Positions 41,590 through 53,175 of a stretch of DNA of 64,000 nt are shown here, one piece after another. Made by a program: the position numbers and the translations under genes. Origin of the DNA: Tretioscincus oriximinensis (lineage: Eukaryota > Chordata > Lepidosauria > Squamata > Gymnophthalmidae); assembly GCA_022410635.1 (NCBI GenBank), contig JAJVDF010000208.1:1045053-1109052 (forward strand). The letters run 5' to 3'. Position 1 is the first letter of the stretch; every line of letters begins with the position of its first letter. The notes under the pieces were generated by a model. The model did not search any database. It was not told where the DNA came from and saw only the letters and a program-made list of their open reading frames with translations.

Positions 41590-42165
41590 GAGAGATTGAT
41601 AGGAGTCCTTCTGAATGAGGCCCAAGCCCACCTACTCCAGCCTTCTGCCTGTCAATTGCCCATGGGCATCTCAAGCAGAAGGNAAAATCTTCACCTGTTC
41701 TGGACTCCTTGCAAATGGCATTTTAGGAATCCTGCCTCTTGTTCCATTTCAGAGGCAGTATCAAGAGATCCAACCAAGTAGCTGTTTATACTCTTGGCTT
41801 CCGTGAACTTGACTAATCCTGTCTTAAAGTTATCCAAGCTGCCTCTTCTGGGAATAAATTCCGCAGACCAACGATCTTCTGGGTAAATAAATACTTTCCC
41901 TCTTTTTCCCACCAGTTTCAAGGAATGTCCCCAGGTCCCAGTGTAGCGTGATAGAGAAAATATTTTTTCTTTATTCACCTTATCCTTCTCATGCATGATT
42001 TTATACCCTTCAGTCAGATCCCCTCTTAAATGCCATCTTTCAAGTCTGAAGAGGCCCAAATGTTGCATCCAGATTTCCTTGGGGATTTCTTTTTAGCTCC
42101 TTGATCATTCTTTCTTCCTTATCTTTTTGCATCTTTTCCAATTCCACCATACCTTTTCCTACGGA
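41590..42165 (-). mobile_element. CR1-A LINE 3' end, antisense
   Basis: aatgaggcccaagcccacct, ccatttcagaggcagtatcaa, ctgggtaaataaatactttcc, atgcatgattttatacccttc, gaagaggcccaaatgttgc, agctccttgatcattc. Confidence 0.88.
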
Positions 42166-43085
42166 ATGGTCTTTTAAAAGCATCTTCAAAATTTTACTAC
42201 TCTTAATGACGAGGGGCCATTTGTTTCAAAAGAAGCGAAATAAATGCTTCACCATTTTCAAAACACGCACCCTCCTAGCTTGCTCTTTGAATGACACTTG
42301 CATCAGAAAGCTCCAAAATGGCTTTTAGGAGCGTCNCACAGATATAGACTCTGGTTTCTGCTACTTGAAATGTGCTGCACGGTCAACTCGAGTGGTTAGA
42401 TGCGCGGCATGGGGAGGAGCAGCTGACGGTGGTTGCAAAATCACTTCTGCTAAAAGCAGTAGCCACCCTACCAAGCACCCCTGTAAAGGGGAATTTCAGA
42501 AAGTGAAAAGATTACTCAGAAATCTAAGGTGCTTTTAAACAAGATTAAGATAAGGGTCATTAGGGTGCCTGTCGCCGACCTGTCTGCATTTAAATGCATT
42601 CTGGCCTGGTGTCTGTATCTTGGAATGATTCATTCAATATGTGTCATATCAAAGTCAAAGGGAACCGGCAAAGAGGAAAGGGAAACGTTTATAAAATTCA
42701 GGGAAGATCCGTCACTTTAGCTGCTGACTTTTCCTTCGTCGCTAGCTCAGGAGCGACGCCATATTTCATTAGGCCTCCCGCATGTGATTGGAGAAGCAAA
42801 CCAGCGCAGCCTTCCTATTACAGTTCAAATCTGGACAGGATCCCAAACGGCCCGTATTTATTTCATTTCTATCGTTGCCTCCGTTTCGTTTATTTATGAA
42901 GCTCCATCCGTGCAGAGAGCATAGAAGAAATACGAAGCTAAATGCAAACAAGAAAAATCGGGTATCAAAGGACACAAGTTAGAATGAAGCACACAACAAG
43001 GGAGAGAATAAAATAGGAAATCGTTATGTCAGTTCAGGTTGAGTCGAAGGCCTTAGAGAAAAGAAATGCTGTAAGTTGAGTTTTA
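42166..43085. other. Intron 14, candidate conserved non-coding block
   Basis: 42360-43010 has no repeat and retains CpGs (gcctgtcgccgacctgtctgc, tcaggagcgacgccatatttc) beside AT-rich core sites. Possible regulatory element, untested. Confidence 0.4.
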
Positions 43086-43089
43086 AAGG

Positions 43090-43530
43090 ATTTTATTTAC
43101 TTAGAAATTTATATTCCGCCCTTCCCCAAAGGTCCCAGGGCAGGTAGCAGAAGATTAAAAGCAACAGAAAATGTACATCAGAAAAAAGTTTAAAAGAGCC
43201 ATACCTCTCTTCCTTGCAAGGACAAATGCAGAGGGAGCTAGGAGTCAAAAGCCTGAGGGAAGTGGTACATTTTTATCATGCACTGAAAGCTATACAATGT
43301 AAGCGCCTGGTGAGCCTGGCTGTTCCAGAGTGTGGGAGCCACCACNGAGTCACCTGTTGCATCTCCGCAAGAGAAGACCTACCAGAAGGCCTTGAGATTT
43401 CATGCACAGGCAGGTTTATATGGAAGAAGGTACCCTTTGGTTAAGCCCTTTAGCGTTTGAGCTCGGTAGCAAGTAGGCAGCCAGTGCAGATCTTTAAGGG
43501 CTGGTGTAATGTGCATCTGGCCAGAGGGTT
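43090..43530 (-). repeat. L2-type LINE 3' end, antisense, longest copy
   Basis: tttatattccgcccttcccc, cttgcaaggacaaatgcagag, gctgttccagagtgtgggag, gtagcaagtaggcagccagtgc. It shares its end with the copy at the window start. Confidence 0.7.
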
Positions 43531-43844
43531 GTGTGCTTTTATTTAAGCGTCAAGCAGTTCTGAATCATCCTCATTCATCTCTAGGGTGCTGGCCATGTTG
43601 GATGTGACATGAGACCCATGGGGCACCCTCTGATGGGTTTGGAAAGGAGGGTTAGCAAGGAACCACATTGGAAATGGTTCCTGGAAAACCTTCCAATGTA
43701 CATATCTCATGGTAATGGCTCTTTATATTAAGAATGGTTGTGCCACGGTTGCAGTACACAGAAATAGTTCCATCTGCGTCTTTCAGATGGTGAGAAAGGA
43801 GCCAAGTCTCTCAGGAAAAAACATGACTGCCCCTCCTTCACCAA

Positions 43845-44110
43845 GTCTGCTTTATTAAAAGAAAGTACAGACCAAACAAAGGATGCTCATAACAAGATTA
43901 CACAGGGATAACAGGAAGGATAACATACTCTGTTTCCATTGCAGTATCTAATTGTCTCTAAGGTCAGCCACCCACCCCATCACTGTTTTCAGCGACTAGA
44001 CAAGGTTATCAACAGAGTATGTCCTTGCGAATGCTTATGTCTGCATAAAGAGCCAGCACATTTTACAATATGAAATCCAAAATGGAAACAGCATGGTTTG
44101 CTTTAACTGG
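43845..44110 (-). repeat. LTR-like repeat, antisense, copy 2
   Basis: Pairs with 37630-37925 (tttattaaaagaaagtacagaccaaa; atgtctgcataaagagccagc). Confidence 0.4.
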
Positions 44111-44185
44111 ATGTTTGCACATACATTGCAATAATAGTTCTATGCGAAATGGCTGAAGCATTACTTACCTGTACAGCAAAGGTGC

Positions 44186-44375
44186 TAGTAGCACTTAGAG
44201 ACTAACAGTAGAAAAGTAGGAGGGGGGGGNTAAGCTTTAATGCCACCTACTTTTCTGCATCTGAAGAAGTAGACGTGACTACGAAAGCTGATGCCACCTA
44301 CTTTTCTACTATTAGTTTCTAAGTGCTACTAGCCTCTTTGCTGGACTTTTTACTAGACTAACACGGCTATTTATC
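44186..44375 (+). repeat. HHR-like foldback element with good core
   Basis: A minus-oriented arm (44188-44222) faces the plus-oriented core: CTGAAGA (44261-44267), a GTAG..CTAC hairpin, GAAA (44283-44286), GCTGATGC, then acttttctactattagtttc and agactaacacggctattta. Confidence 0.72.
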
Positions 44376-45135
44376 TGAAATTGACTAATTTATACAATTG
44401 ATCAAAATGCTTATCCATGCCATGGGTCTTGCATTAAGATGATTCGGAATGCAATTACCTTTCAGATCTGCTTTCACCATTTGCTGGCTCTTGGTAGACC
44501 CCATAGTCTGCTGTTACCTAGGGTGGGAGGGGCTCATGGGAGAGGCCCCTGCTTCCTTTTGAACTCTTGTCCATAGCACAAGGTTATCACAGTTATTTGT
44601 GGCTGCTGTTTCAAATAATGGTCAGCCATCTGCAGAGGTTGAAGGCATGAGTTGTCCAGCATGTTATCTGCAGAATATCCACTGAGGACAAAGTAAATTC
44701 CTCTATGCTGTATCTCTGATATTCTTGGTTAAGCTGTTAAAATTCCTGGGCTACTTGCATAAACTTCCCAGCTAGCTGACCTTGAGCCAATCACCGTTCT
44801 TTGGAATGCTCTGAGCCCCACCTACTCCCCAGGGTGTCTGTTGTGGAGAAGCAACAACAGCAACTATGTGAGCCACCCTTTGATGAAAGGGCGTTATCAA
44901 TGTTTTCAACATCATTATTATTATCACCATCTGCACAGAAGACCTGAATATGAGTTATGACCTACCTACTTGTCTTTGATATCTCTTTTCTGTCCGTTTA
45001 TCTAGTTAATCTATCATCCATCTACCATTCTGTATGTCTTTCTCTCTGCCATTTTTTCCCCTGTCCACATCTGTCTATAATCTCTCACTCTCTGTCTGTC
45101 TTGTCTCACTTACTCCATGGTCTGATAATTATCTG
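44376..45135. other. Intron 14, mostly unclassified; SINE-1 piece
   Basis: 44770-44890 is a SINE-1 3' piece (ctgaccttgagccaatcacc, cccagggtgtctgttgtgg). Pyrimidine-rich sequence follows to 45110. Confidence 0.5.
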
Positions 45136-45270
45136 GCTTCCAAAATATTCTATGAAATTGTTGGGTGGGAAAGTTAGGTTGGACAAAGGGAAGGATTTTT
45201 TTTCATCCAGAGGGTTATCCGTCTATGGAATTTACTTCCAGAAGAGGTGGTGAAGCAACCAGTCTGGATN
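45136..45270 (+). repeat. CR1-A LINE fragment
   Basis: gggaaagttaggttggacaa, catccagagggttatccg, ggaatttacttccagaagagg. Confidence 0.7.
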
Positions 45271-45768
45271 TCTTTAAGAAAGGGAGATCAGGTGAATCAG
45301 TGGCTACCAGAAGGGATTTCCAGGCACTGCCTCCAGGTTGGAGAGGCAGGGCGGAGGCCTCTAAGGGCCGTTTGCAGAGAGCTGAGATGCCCGGAAATAA
45401 TTGGTGAGCCACTGTGCAAGGCAAAAAAGCAGGATAGATTCTTATATTTAAAGCTGTGTCTCGCCATCTATTTGATCTATGCTGATACAGGTAATGATCA
45501 ACCTATCATTGGACGACCTGGGGATTTGAGCCTAGGAACTCCTAACTTACTGCTCTAACCATTAAACTACATTGCCTCTCACATTTAGCTGTGAAAATGC
45601 TAAACGGACGCAATTGTGAAAGTAGATCATTCCAGAAATTGGGAAATGAAAACTGCCCCAACTGGATCGTTCCTGTTAGGGGAGCTGAGGATAACATTTC
45701 ACTTTCCTCAATATCTGGCTCTCGTCAAACGGTGACAGGGGCCTTTTAGTAGCCTTTGTACAAGTGAG
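45271..45768. other. Intron 14, no recognisable feature
   Basis: Nothing identified. Confidence 0.45.
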
Positions 45769-46030
45769 AGAGAGCCAGTTTGGTGTAGTGGTTAAAGTGT
45801 TGGACTCGTACCTGGTAGTCCCTCAGTTCGATTCCCCACGCCTCCACGAAAGCCAGGTGTATGACCTTGGGCCAGTCTTTGAAATCTCTCAGCCCCACCT
45901 ACTCCACAGGGTGTCTGTTGTGGAGAAAGCAACAAAAGCTATATGTGCCACCCTATGGTTGGCCACCCTGAGGCCCTCAGGTATAGGGTGGGATACAAGT
46001 ACCAATAAATAAAATAAATAAATAAATACA
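45769..46030 (+). repeat. SINE-1, full length
   Basis: gagccagtttggtgtagtgg, cagttcgattccccac, cacagggtgtctgttgtgg, tail caccctgaggccctcaggta and (AAAT)n. Confidence 0.92.
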
Positions 46031-46533
46031 AGTGCATATATTGCGCTNAACTTTCCCTTCAAATCCTGGATTTAAGTTGCAAAATTTGCCTGTGCGCTTG
46101 TAGGTTTGGTCTTTGAGCAAAACCATCCAGTATATTTTTCTGTTGTTTTGTCTTCACGATCAGCGGAAAAAGGGGAGACCAGAAGAGAATTTTATGAATT
46201 AACATCAATAAATTTACAAAAGAAGGTAGTCTGTTTAGGCAGGCTTGTTTAAAAGCATTAAGATTTGAGCACTGGCTGTTAAAGTGACTTGATGGCAACA
46301 TCACAAAGTTTAAACAAATGCCAAAAAAACATTTTCCAGAGGGCTGGGATTGTAACAATACCATTAATGAGGGCAAAGAGGTTTTAATGCAATTTGCACA
46401 TTCTAAAGTTTCAAAAAGAGGGTTTGAGTTAGTGCATTATTAATGCGCAGAACATCTGGAACTGTGTAAAAGCCACAGACTTTGAGCAAGAGCAGGGTTT
46501 CCCCACTAGGCCTGATGCTGACTAGTTTCCTCC

Positions 46534-47061
46534 CTAGCGAAATGGCTTGTTTTTAAGAAGGTTGAGACAGTAAAATGACAGTATCCAGATAAGCGGGTCA
46601 CATTCCATGTGATTGCTGTGTCTGTGTGTGTGTGTGTGTGTGTGAGGGAGGCCTATGCTCAGTGTGCCTGTGTGCCTGAAATTAAATCTGTGCCGCTGAT
46701 ACATTTTTCTAATTGAAGGCATTTTAAACCTGCTTTTAAGGGGTGCAACACACTGTCTTCTGAAACTATTTAAAATGGATGCTAAAATCGCCATCCAAGG
46801 AGGAAAAAAAAAAACCAGATCATAGTATAAGACAAAAGACAGAATAAAGATGGGTCCATAAATATCTGCACCCAAATGTGCCAGTTTCAACCTAAATGTG
46901 AAATGTTGTTTATCAATGATAATATGGAGTCGTTCTTGATTGAACGGGATTCCTAATCGCAAAGGATCCTTATCCGTGTAGAACAGGTTGCCTTCCCAGA
47001 TTCCTGAATCACGATTGATCTTGAGTTGCAGTGGCAGACTGGGAGTCAAAGGGGGCTCCAT
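46534..47061 (-). other. Unassigned protein-like reading frame
   Basis: The minus-strand frame is open for 175 codons. The first 70 look protein-like: LPLQLKINRDSGIWEGNLFY, then DPLRLGIPFNQERLHIIIDK and FTFRLKLAHLGADIYGP. The remainder (about 46534-46820) is low-quality, with a (GT)n repeat encoding THTHTHT. I do not recognise the family. It could be a pseudogene or retroelement fragment, or chance. No splice sites convincingly bound it. Confidence 0.3.
46621..46643. repeat. (GT)n microsatellite
   Basis: About 11 consecutive GT units. Confidence 0.9.
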
Positions 47062-47164
47062 CCATCAGATGATAGTGCAGCGGGAGGGACCACAAGACAA
47101 ACGGTCCAAAGAACTGTGTCGGACCCAGGTGGTTTTATGTGGGAATGTGGACTCTAACTGGGAG

Positions 47165-47543
47165 ACTTATGTAAGAACCTAAGAGGAACCCAGCTGAATG
47201 GGGCCAGAACCCATTTAGTCCACTTTTACCCATTTATTTCCTGAAGAGGTAGTGGTAGCTAACAGCTTGGATAGTTTCAAGACAGGACTAGACAGATTTA
47301 TGGACACCAAGGGTATAAATGGATACTGTCTGGATGTCTGGATGTTGCCTCCNGGATGGAGCAACAGGCAGGACTCTTGAAATGCCATTTGCAGGGAGTC
47401 ATGAACAGGTGGATATTTTGTTTTCCTCTGTTCGGACTGCCCAGGTGCATCTGGTGGGCCTCTGTGTGACACAGAAGGCTGGACTTGATGGGCTGTGGCC
47501 TGATCCAGTATGGCTCTTCTGATGTTCTTATGTTATTATGTTC
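47165..47543 (+). mobile_element. CR1-A LINE 3' end, with complete tail
   Basis: Sense copy ending ggacttgatgggctgtggcc, tgatccagtatggctcttct, gatgttcttatgttattatg: it shows the TTCTTATG-type tail that defines CR1-A here. Confidence 0.9.
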
Positions 47544-47890
47544 ACTATTCTGTCTCATACCGCGGCCCACCAGTTGCCCCTGGGCAGTATAAAGNAGATG
47601 AAGGCAAAATCTTCACCTGTTCTCGACTCCTATAAAATTCTTCAGGAATCCTGCCTGTTGCTCCATCTCAGAGACAGGATTAGGAGATCCATCCTACAAG
47701 CTATTCATACCCTGGTGTCCATGAACTTATCTCATCCTATCTTAAAGCTATCCAGGCGGCTAGCTACCACCACCTCTTCTGGAAGTCAATTCCACAGACC
47801 AAGGGCCTTCTGGGTAAAAATATACTTTCCCTTTTCTGCCCTAACTCTTCAACTTACTCTAGCTACTGCCCCCTCATCCAGGCCTGCAGA
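47544..47890 (-). repeat. CR1-A LINE 3' end, antisense, joined tail to tail
   Basis: cactattctgtctcataccg onward, including tccatctcagagacaggatt and gctaccaccacctcttctgg, in antisense order, starting exactly where the sense copy's tail ends. Confidence 0.82.
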
Positions 47891-48715
47891 TCAGATTGGC
47901 TCACCAAGTCTAAGCGGGAAAAAGAGGGTTACATATAATGAAATGGGGAGGTAAGAGGCGGGGTGGAGAATGCCCACTTTGGTGACTCCAAATCCACTGT
48001 GGAAGCAGTAGAAGAAATTGGTTGAGTCTGTTCCTTATCCTTTATTTAACTGACCTGAACAAGAGCTTTCCTTCAATGTTTTGCATCTTGCACCTAACAT
48101 TCAGGCACCTGCTCCCTTGCTTATGGGGCGGAAAGTTTTGACCCCTTCTCAGATCAATTTCTGGCCCATGGAGAATGGCTTTTATCAGCGACTGTGTCTC
48201 CTTGCCATCAGCTGGGCGGTGAGACGAGACAAGAAGTGGATGGCTGAAGTGGTATTAAGTGTGGAGCCATGAGAAATAATAGCTCTTAAATTTTTAAAGT
48301 TGAAACTTTATTGTGTAAAGTGTAGTTAGGTATTTATTCATTTGCTTCGATTCCTGTTTTTCTTTCTTTCTTTCTTTTTTAATCTGTCAAGTTGAGTTTC
48401 TTTGCTTGGTTGGCTACTGCTAATGCTGAAAATGGGGATTTGAAGTTGGGAATTTTTTGCTTTGTATAAATTGTAGTTATTTGAATAATTTTTATAATAG
48501 GGACTCGAAATGCTCCTGTGATGCTTGGGGGGGTGGGGAGGAGGAGACAACTCAATACAATCAATTTATTTTAATGGTCGCAGATCAGAAATGTACAAAA
48601 TAGTAAAACTTGTAGATAAAATTCAGATTACAGAAGGAAGAAGCTGAAATTTAATACATAAAACCATGTGGTTTAGTTTGAGCATAAAAATTGAATTCTC
48701 CAGTTAACAGCTTCA
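47891..48715. other. Intron 14, no recognisable feature
   Basis: 48025-48270 reads as non-repetitive. A 63-codon frame there has no family resemblance and no exon 15 similarity. A TTTC microsatellite lies near 48360-48378. Confidence 0.45.
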
Positions 48716-48885
48716 TTGAAGGGAACCAGAACAGCTTCTGTTCTTCTCTTTACAACAGACACATTGTGAAATAGGAGGGGCTGAGAGAGCTCCCAAAAAC
48801 TGTGACTAGCCAAAGCTCACCCAGCTGGCTTTTGTGAAGGAGCACAGAAATGAACTGAGATACTTCCAGATAAGAGTCTCCAGTC
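48716..48885 (-). repeat. SINE-1 fragment, antisense
   Basis: ataggaggggctgagagagc, actgtgactagccaaagctc, cagctggcttttgtgaagg. Confidence 0.6.
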
Positions 48886-49100
48886 TTATCAGAGGTGGTG
48901 GTACCTAGCAGCCTGGATAGCTATAAGATAGGATTAGACAAGTTCATGAAAGCCAAGGTTATAAATAGCTACTAGGATGGATCTCTTGATCCTGCCTCTG
49001 GAATGGAGCAACAGGCAGAATTCCTCAAATACCATTCTAGGGAGTTAAGAACAGGTGAAGATTTTGCCTTTTACTGTTCAGATTGTCCAGGGNCAATTGG
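48886..49100 (+). repeat. CR1-A LINE 3' fragment
   Basis: gaggtggtggtacctagcagc, gctactaggatggatctcttg, ggagcaacaggcagaattcc. Confidence 0.8.
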
Positions 49101-49499
49101 TGGTGACGTATACAAAACCTCACNTTCCCATCTTTTGCTTGTTAATCTCCAAGGTGCTACGAGAGATCCTTGCTTGATACTCTTTATTCACCTCATTGTC
49201 AGNTGAACTCTGCTCTTTTGGACCTCCATTATTCCCAGTAATCTTTTCCAGTGAGTTGTGCTCTCTCATTGTGTGTCCAAAGAATCTGAGCTTCAGCTTC
49301 AGGATTTATCTTTCCAATGATCTCCTTTCAGAAGGAATTAATTGAGTCTCTTTTCCTGCGAGATGTCTTAAAAATGGCTGCCAGATGTCTGGAAAGNTTT
49401 TTTTTAAATCCAACACCTTGCATAAGATGAAACTGATATGTTGAAAGTTCCATCAATGGCAAGTCCTAAACTTTGTTTACCAAGTTTATAAGTGTAAAT

Positions 49500-50510
49500 A
49501 AGTTTATATGTAAGTTTACATAAGAACATGAGTGGAGCCATGCTGAATCTGGCCACAGCCTATCTAGTTCAGCCTTCTGTCTCACACAGAGAACCACCAA
49601 TTGCACCTGGGCAGTCTGGAACAGAGGAAGGCAAAATNTTCCAACTGTTCTCGACACCCTGCAAATGGCNTTTCAGGAATCCTGNCCGTGGCTCCATCTC
49701 GGAGGCAGCATCAAGATATCNATCCTAGTAGCTNTTTATACTCTTGGCTTCCATGAACTTGTCTAATCCTGTCTTAANGCTATCCAGGTTTCCAGCTACC
49801 ACCACCTCTTCTGGAAATAAATTCCAAAGGCCAATGACCCTCTGGGTGAAAAAATACTTTCCCTTGTTTGTCCTTACTCTTCTGCCCATCANCTTCAAGG
49901 AATGCCCCCTGGTCCTAGTGTTTTGTGTGGTAAAGAAAACAATTTATCTCTATTCACCTTATTCAGCCGGGCGTGATTTTATACACTTCAATCAGATCAC
50001 CTCTCAAACGCTGCCTTTCAGGCTGACNAGGCCCAGACGTTGCGGCCTGAATTAATAAGGGAGGTGCTCCAGCCCCTCAATCATTTTTGTTGCCCTTTTC
50101 TGCACCTTCTCTAGTTCCACAATATCCTTTGTGAGATGTGGGGACCAGAATTATACACAATATTCTAAACATGGCCTCACCACAGATTTATAAAGAAGCA
50201 AAACAACACTTGCTGACTGACTTGTTTTCAATTCCTTTCCTAATTACTCCTGTTGAATTTGCTTTTTTCACTGCTCGGTTGACACCTTCATTGAACTGTC
50301 CACCAACACCCTAAGGTCCCTTTCCTGCTATGTCAGAGAAAGCTTGGTTCCCATTAGTTGATAGGAGTAATTGCGGTTCTTTGCCCCAATGTGCAGGACT
50401 TTGCACTTGCTGGGTTGAACTGCTTTTGCCACTTGGTTGCCCACTCACCCAATTTAAATAGATCACTCTGGAGCTCCTTGGAATCACTTTCAGTTTTCTT
50501 TCAATATAAA
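49500..50510 (-). mobile_element. CR1-A LINE, longest 3' copy, antisense
   Basis: Runs from the tail (cataagaacatgagtggagcc) through the 3' UTR and into ORF2: atatcctttgtgagatgtgg, acatggcctcaccacagattt, gacttgttttcaattcctttcc, accaacaccctaaggtcccttt, caatgtgcaggactttgcac. The ORF2 part matches the region encoding the C-terminal LGVLVD..L end of CR1 ORF2. Confidence 0.92.
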
Positions 50511-50761
50511 GTTTGAATAAATTAATTAAATAAACAAGTAAGTTTAAATGTTTATAGTTTTTCTGACAGCCAGAAGTAGAAGAAAAGTCACTGAACCTCT
50601 TTTAGGAACTTTCGAATTTCCTCCCTAAAGTTCCAAACAAACATATTTGTGGCGTAAAAAATACCCTGATTTTCAAACTATTGTAGATTTCCACTCTTAT
50701 TCGGGGCCCAATTTTAACAAGTAAAGGACATTCCCAATATAATGACCCAAAAGGACACAGT

Positions 50762-51065
50762 GGCACAAGAGATAAAAGCTTCGGTGTTTCAATGGAGATA
50801 TNAGAGTTCGTGGCCTCATGTGTCGGCCCTGGAGAGCAGTGAGCACCCTCTACTGGCTTTAGTTTAGCCAAACCAGCTGTTCGAAAGCACAGAAATTTGC
50901 GAGNAGCTAAATGGGCACCCTCACAAGTATTGGTAATTGCAAGTAGATTGATAGGTACAATCCTAAAATAGTGGGGAAGACAGAATAGGTGTTAAACTAT
51001 AAGCCGCTCTGAGTTCCTTCAGGTGAGANGGATTGGGTATAAAAATCAGNATCTCCTTCTTCTAT
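50762..51065 (+). repeat. SINE-2 copy, diverged
   Basis: ggcacaagagataaaagcttc head, ccagctgttcgaaagcac, gtggggaagacagaatagg, gggtataaaaatcagnatct. Confidence 0.7.
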
Positions 51066-52020
51066 AAATGTCCACAGTGGCCTTTTGTTTCTTGAAGGAT
51101 TTCAACTTGGAAATGTTGCTAATCAAAAGAGGGTTCTCCCCACTAAAAAATAGTATTGCTTCCCCTTCTGTTTTTGGTGTAACTCTGGTTCCTATTGTTA
51201 TTGTTGTTCTTTTGATTCATATCCAAACTGGACGGGCACATAAGGCACCGTTTGTATTGTCTTGAAAATGAGAATAGAGTTGGAGACACAGCGTTGGAGA
51301 AAACTTTAGCACTCTGGCTTAATCCCTATTGAGATCCGGCCCTTTAACTATGGGCCAGTGGCTTGGATTCCATGGGACAGAGCGAGGCGCATGGTGTTGA
51401 CATNAGTAGTGCCAGCGTCGTGCCTGTAGTCTGAGGGACCAGATTTCTCCTTCCCCAAGCCAAGGTGAGGAAGGATCAGTGTGCTCTGGCACCTGGGACC
51501 TGCAGGGCCTTTCAGCTTCTGATGTGCCCTCTGGCTCTTCCTTTTTACTTGGGGGAGGACATTTTCCAAACACAGCTTCACATCGCGTAAAGTAGAATTC
51601 ACAGCGACAGTCTGTGGCAGATTATTGGACTGGATGTCTGAAAAAATTACATGCCATGCTGGCAGATGGTACTTTTTCCTCCTGAATTTCACACCCTGGA
51701 TAGCAGCATCCTTTAATATTTAATGGCTCCTGTTAGTTTAAATACCTCGAACATGCAGCAACAAGGCAATAAAAGGAAGGAAATCACAATTGTTTCATTT
51801 ATTTCTTCCCAATGACGTGCAGCCGAATGGATCAAAACACCTTGTTCTAAACATGCGACCTAATTCCTGCTTCGGTTAACATGCAGATTAACACACACAC
51901 CCCCAGTTCTTCATCCCACATAATTGTTTAAGTGACAGGCAGATTGGTGGGAGATTTGTTATATGTTATTCTCTGATTAGTTGTGCTTTCATTCCGAACA
52001 ATTTGTAGTGATAACAAAGT
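51066..52020. other. Intron 14, no recognised repeat
   Basis: 51590-52010 is single-copy and mixed in composition. Nothing else is seen. Confidence 0.45.
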
Positions 52021-53175
52021 GAACATAAAAACATGAGAACCTAAGGGGAGCCCTGCTGAATGGGGCCACAGCCCACCTCGTCCTGCCTTCTGTCTCACAC
52101 AGTGACCCACCAACGACAAGAACCACGAGAACAACAGCATAACTTTTATTTATAACCCCCTTTCCACCAAAGGGTGGAACAGAAATGAAAAAATACAGGG
52201 TAACGTATTATAAAATATATTATAAAACATATAACAATTCAGTATATATAATCCAGTACAAAGATTGTTCTGTTACTGGCCTTCTGCCCTCAACCACATT
52301 GGGGTCCTTGGCATCTCACCTGCTTTCCACTCCCTGCAAATGAATTTTCAGGAATCTAGAGGCAGGATCATCCATCCTAGTGACCATTGATACACTTGGC
52401 TTCCATGAATTTGTCTTATTCTATCTTAAAGCTATATAGGCTTAGCTATCACCATCTCTTCTGGGATTAAGTTCCACCGATCAATGACCTTCTGGTTAAA
52501 AAAAATACTTTCCTTTACCTTTCTTAATTCTTTTGCCTAATAGCTTTAAACAGTATTCTTTGGTTCTAGTATTGTGTGATAATCATAGAATCATAGAGTT
52601 GGAAGGGACCTCCAGGGTCATAGAGTTCCAACCCCCTGCTCGATGGAGGATTCATTAAACTATCCCAGACAGATGACTGTNCAGCCTCTGTTTGAAGACT
52701 TCCAGGGAAGGCGAACTCACCACCCCCTTGTGGCAAACTGTTCCACTGGTTTATCACCCTGACTGTTAGAAAGTTTTTTTCTGATATCTAATCTAAATCT
52801 ACTCCCTTGCAGTTTCATTCCATTATTTCTAGTCCTCCCATGTGCTAATGAGAACAGTGCTGATCCCTCTGCTCTGTGAAAAGCCCTTCAAGTATTTGTA
52901 GACAGCTATCAGGTCTCCTCTCAGTCTTCTCTTTTGCAGACTAAACATCCCCAGATCCTTTAACCCTTCCTCATAGGACATATTTTTTCTCTATTTACAT
53001 TCTCTTTCCTGTGCATGATCTTATACACTTCAAACAGATCACCTCTTAAATGCCATCTTTTGAGGCTGAAGAGATCCAGATGTTGCAGCCTCATTTCCTA
53101 AGGGATTTTGTCCCAGCTCCTTGTTCATTCTTTCTTGCCCCTTTTTTTTTACCTTCTTCAGTTCTGCAATAGATT
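52021..53175 (-). mobile_element. CR1-A LINE copy, antisense, split by CR1-B
   Basis: 52021-52579 and 52981-53175 are consecutive parts of one CR1-A (ggttctagtattgtgtgat | attttttctctatttacatt, atgatcttatacacttcaaac). An L2-type tail piece near 52140-52260 is also embedded. Confidence 0.85.
52580..52980 (-). mobile_element. CR1-B LINE nested in CR1-A
   Basis: aatcatagaatcatagagttgg, ccccctgctcgatggaggatt, gaagacttccagggaagg, cttttgcagactaaacatcc, ccttcctcataggacat. Confidence 0.93.

Noticed and set aside
48025..48272. Possible BRIP1 exon 15 in intron 14
   Set aside because: The frame does not resemble LLEKLKERW or the following human exon 15 residues and has no matching acceptor/donor pair in phase 0.
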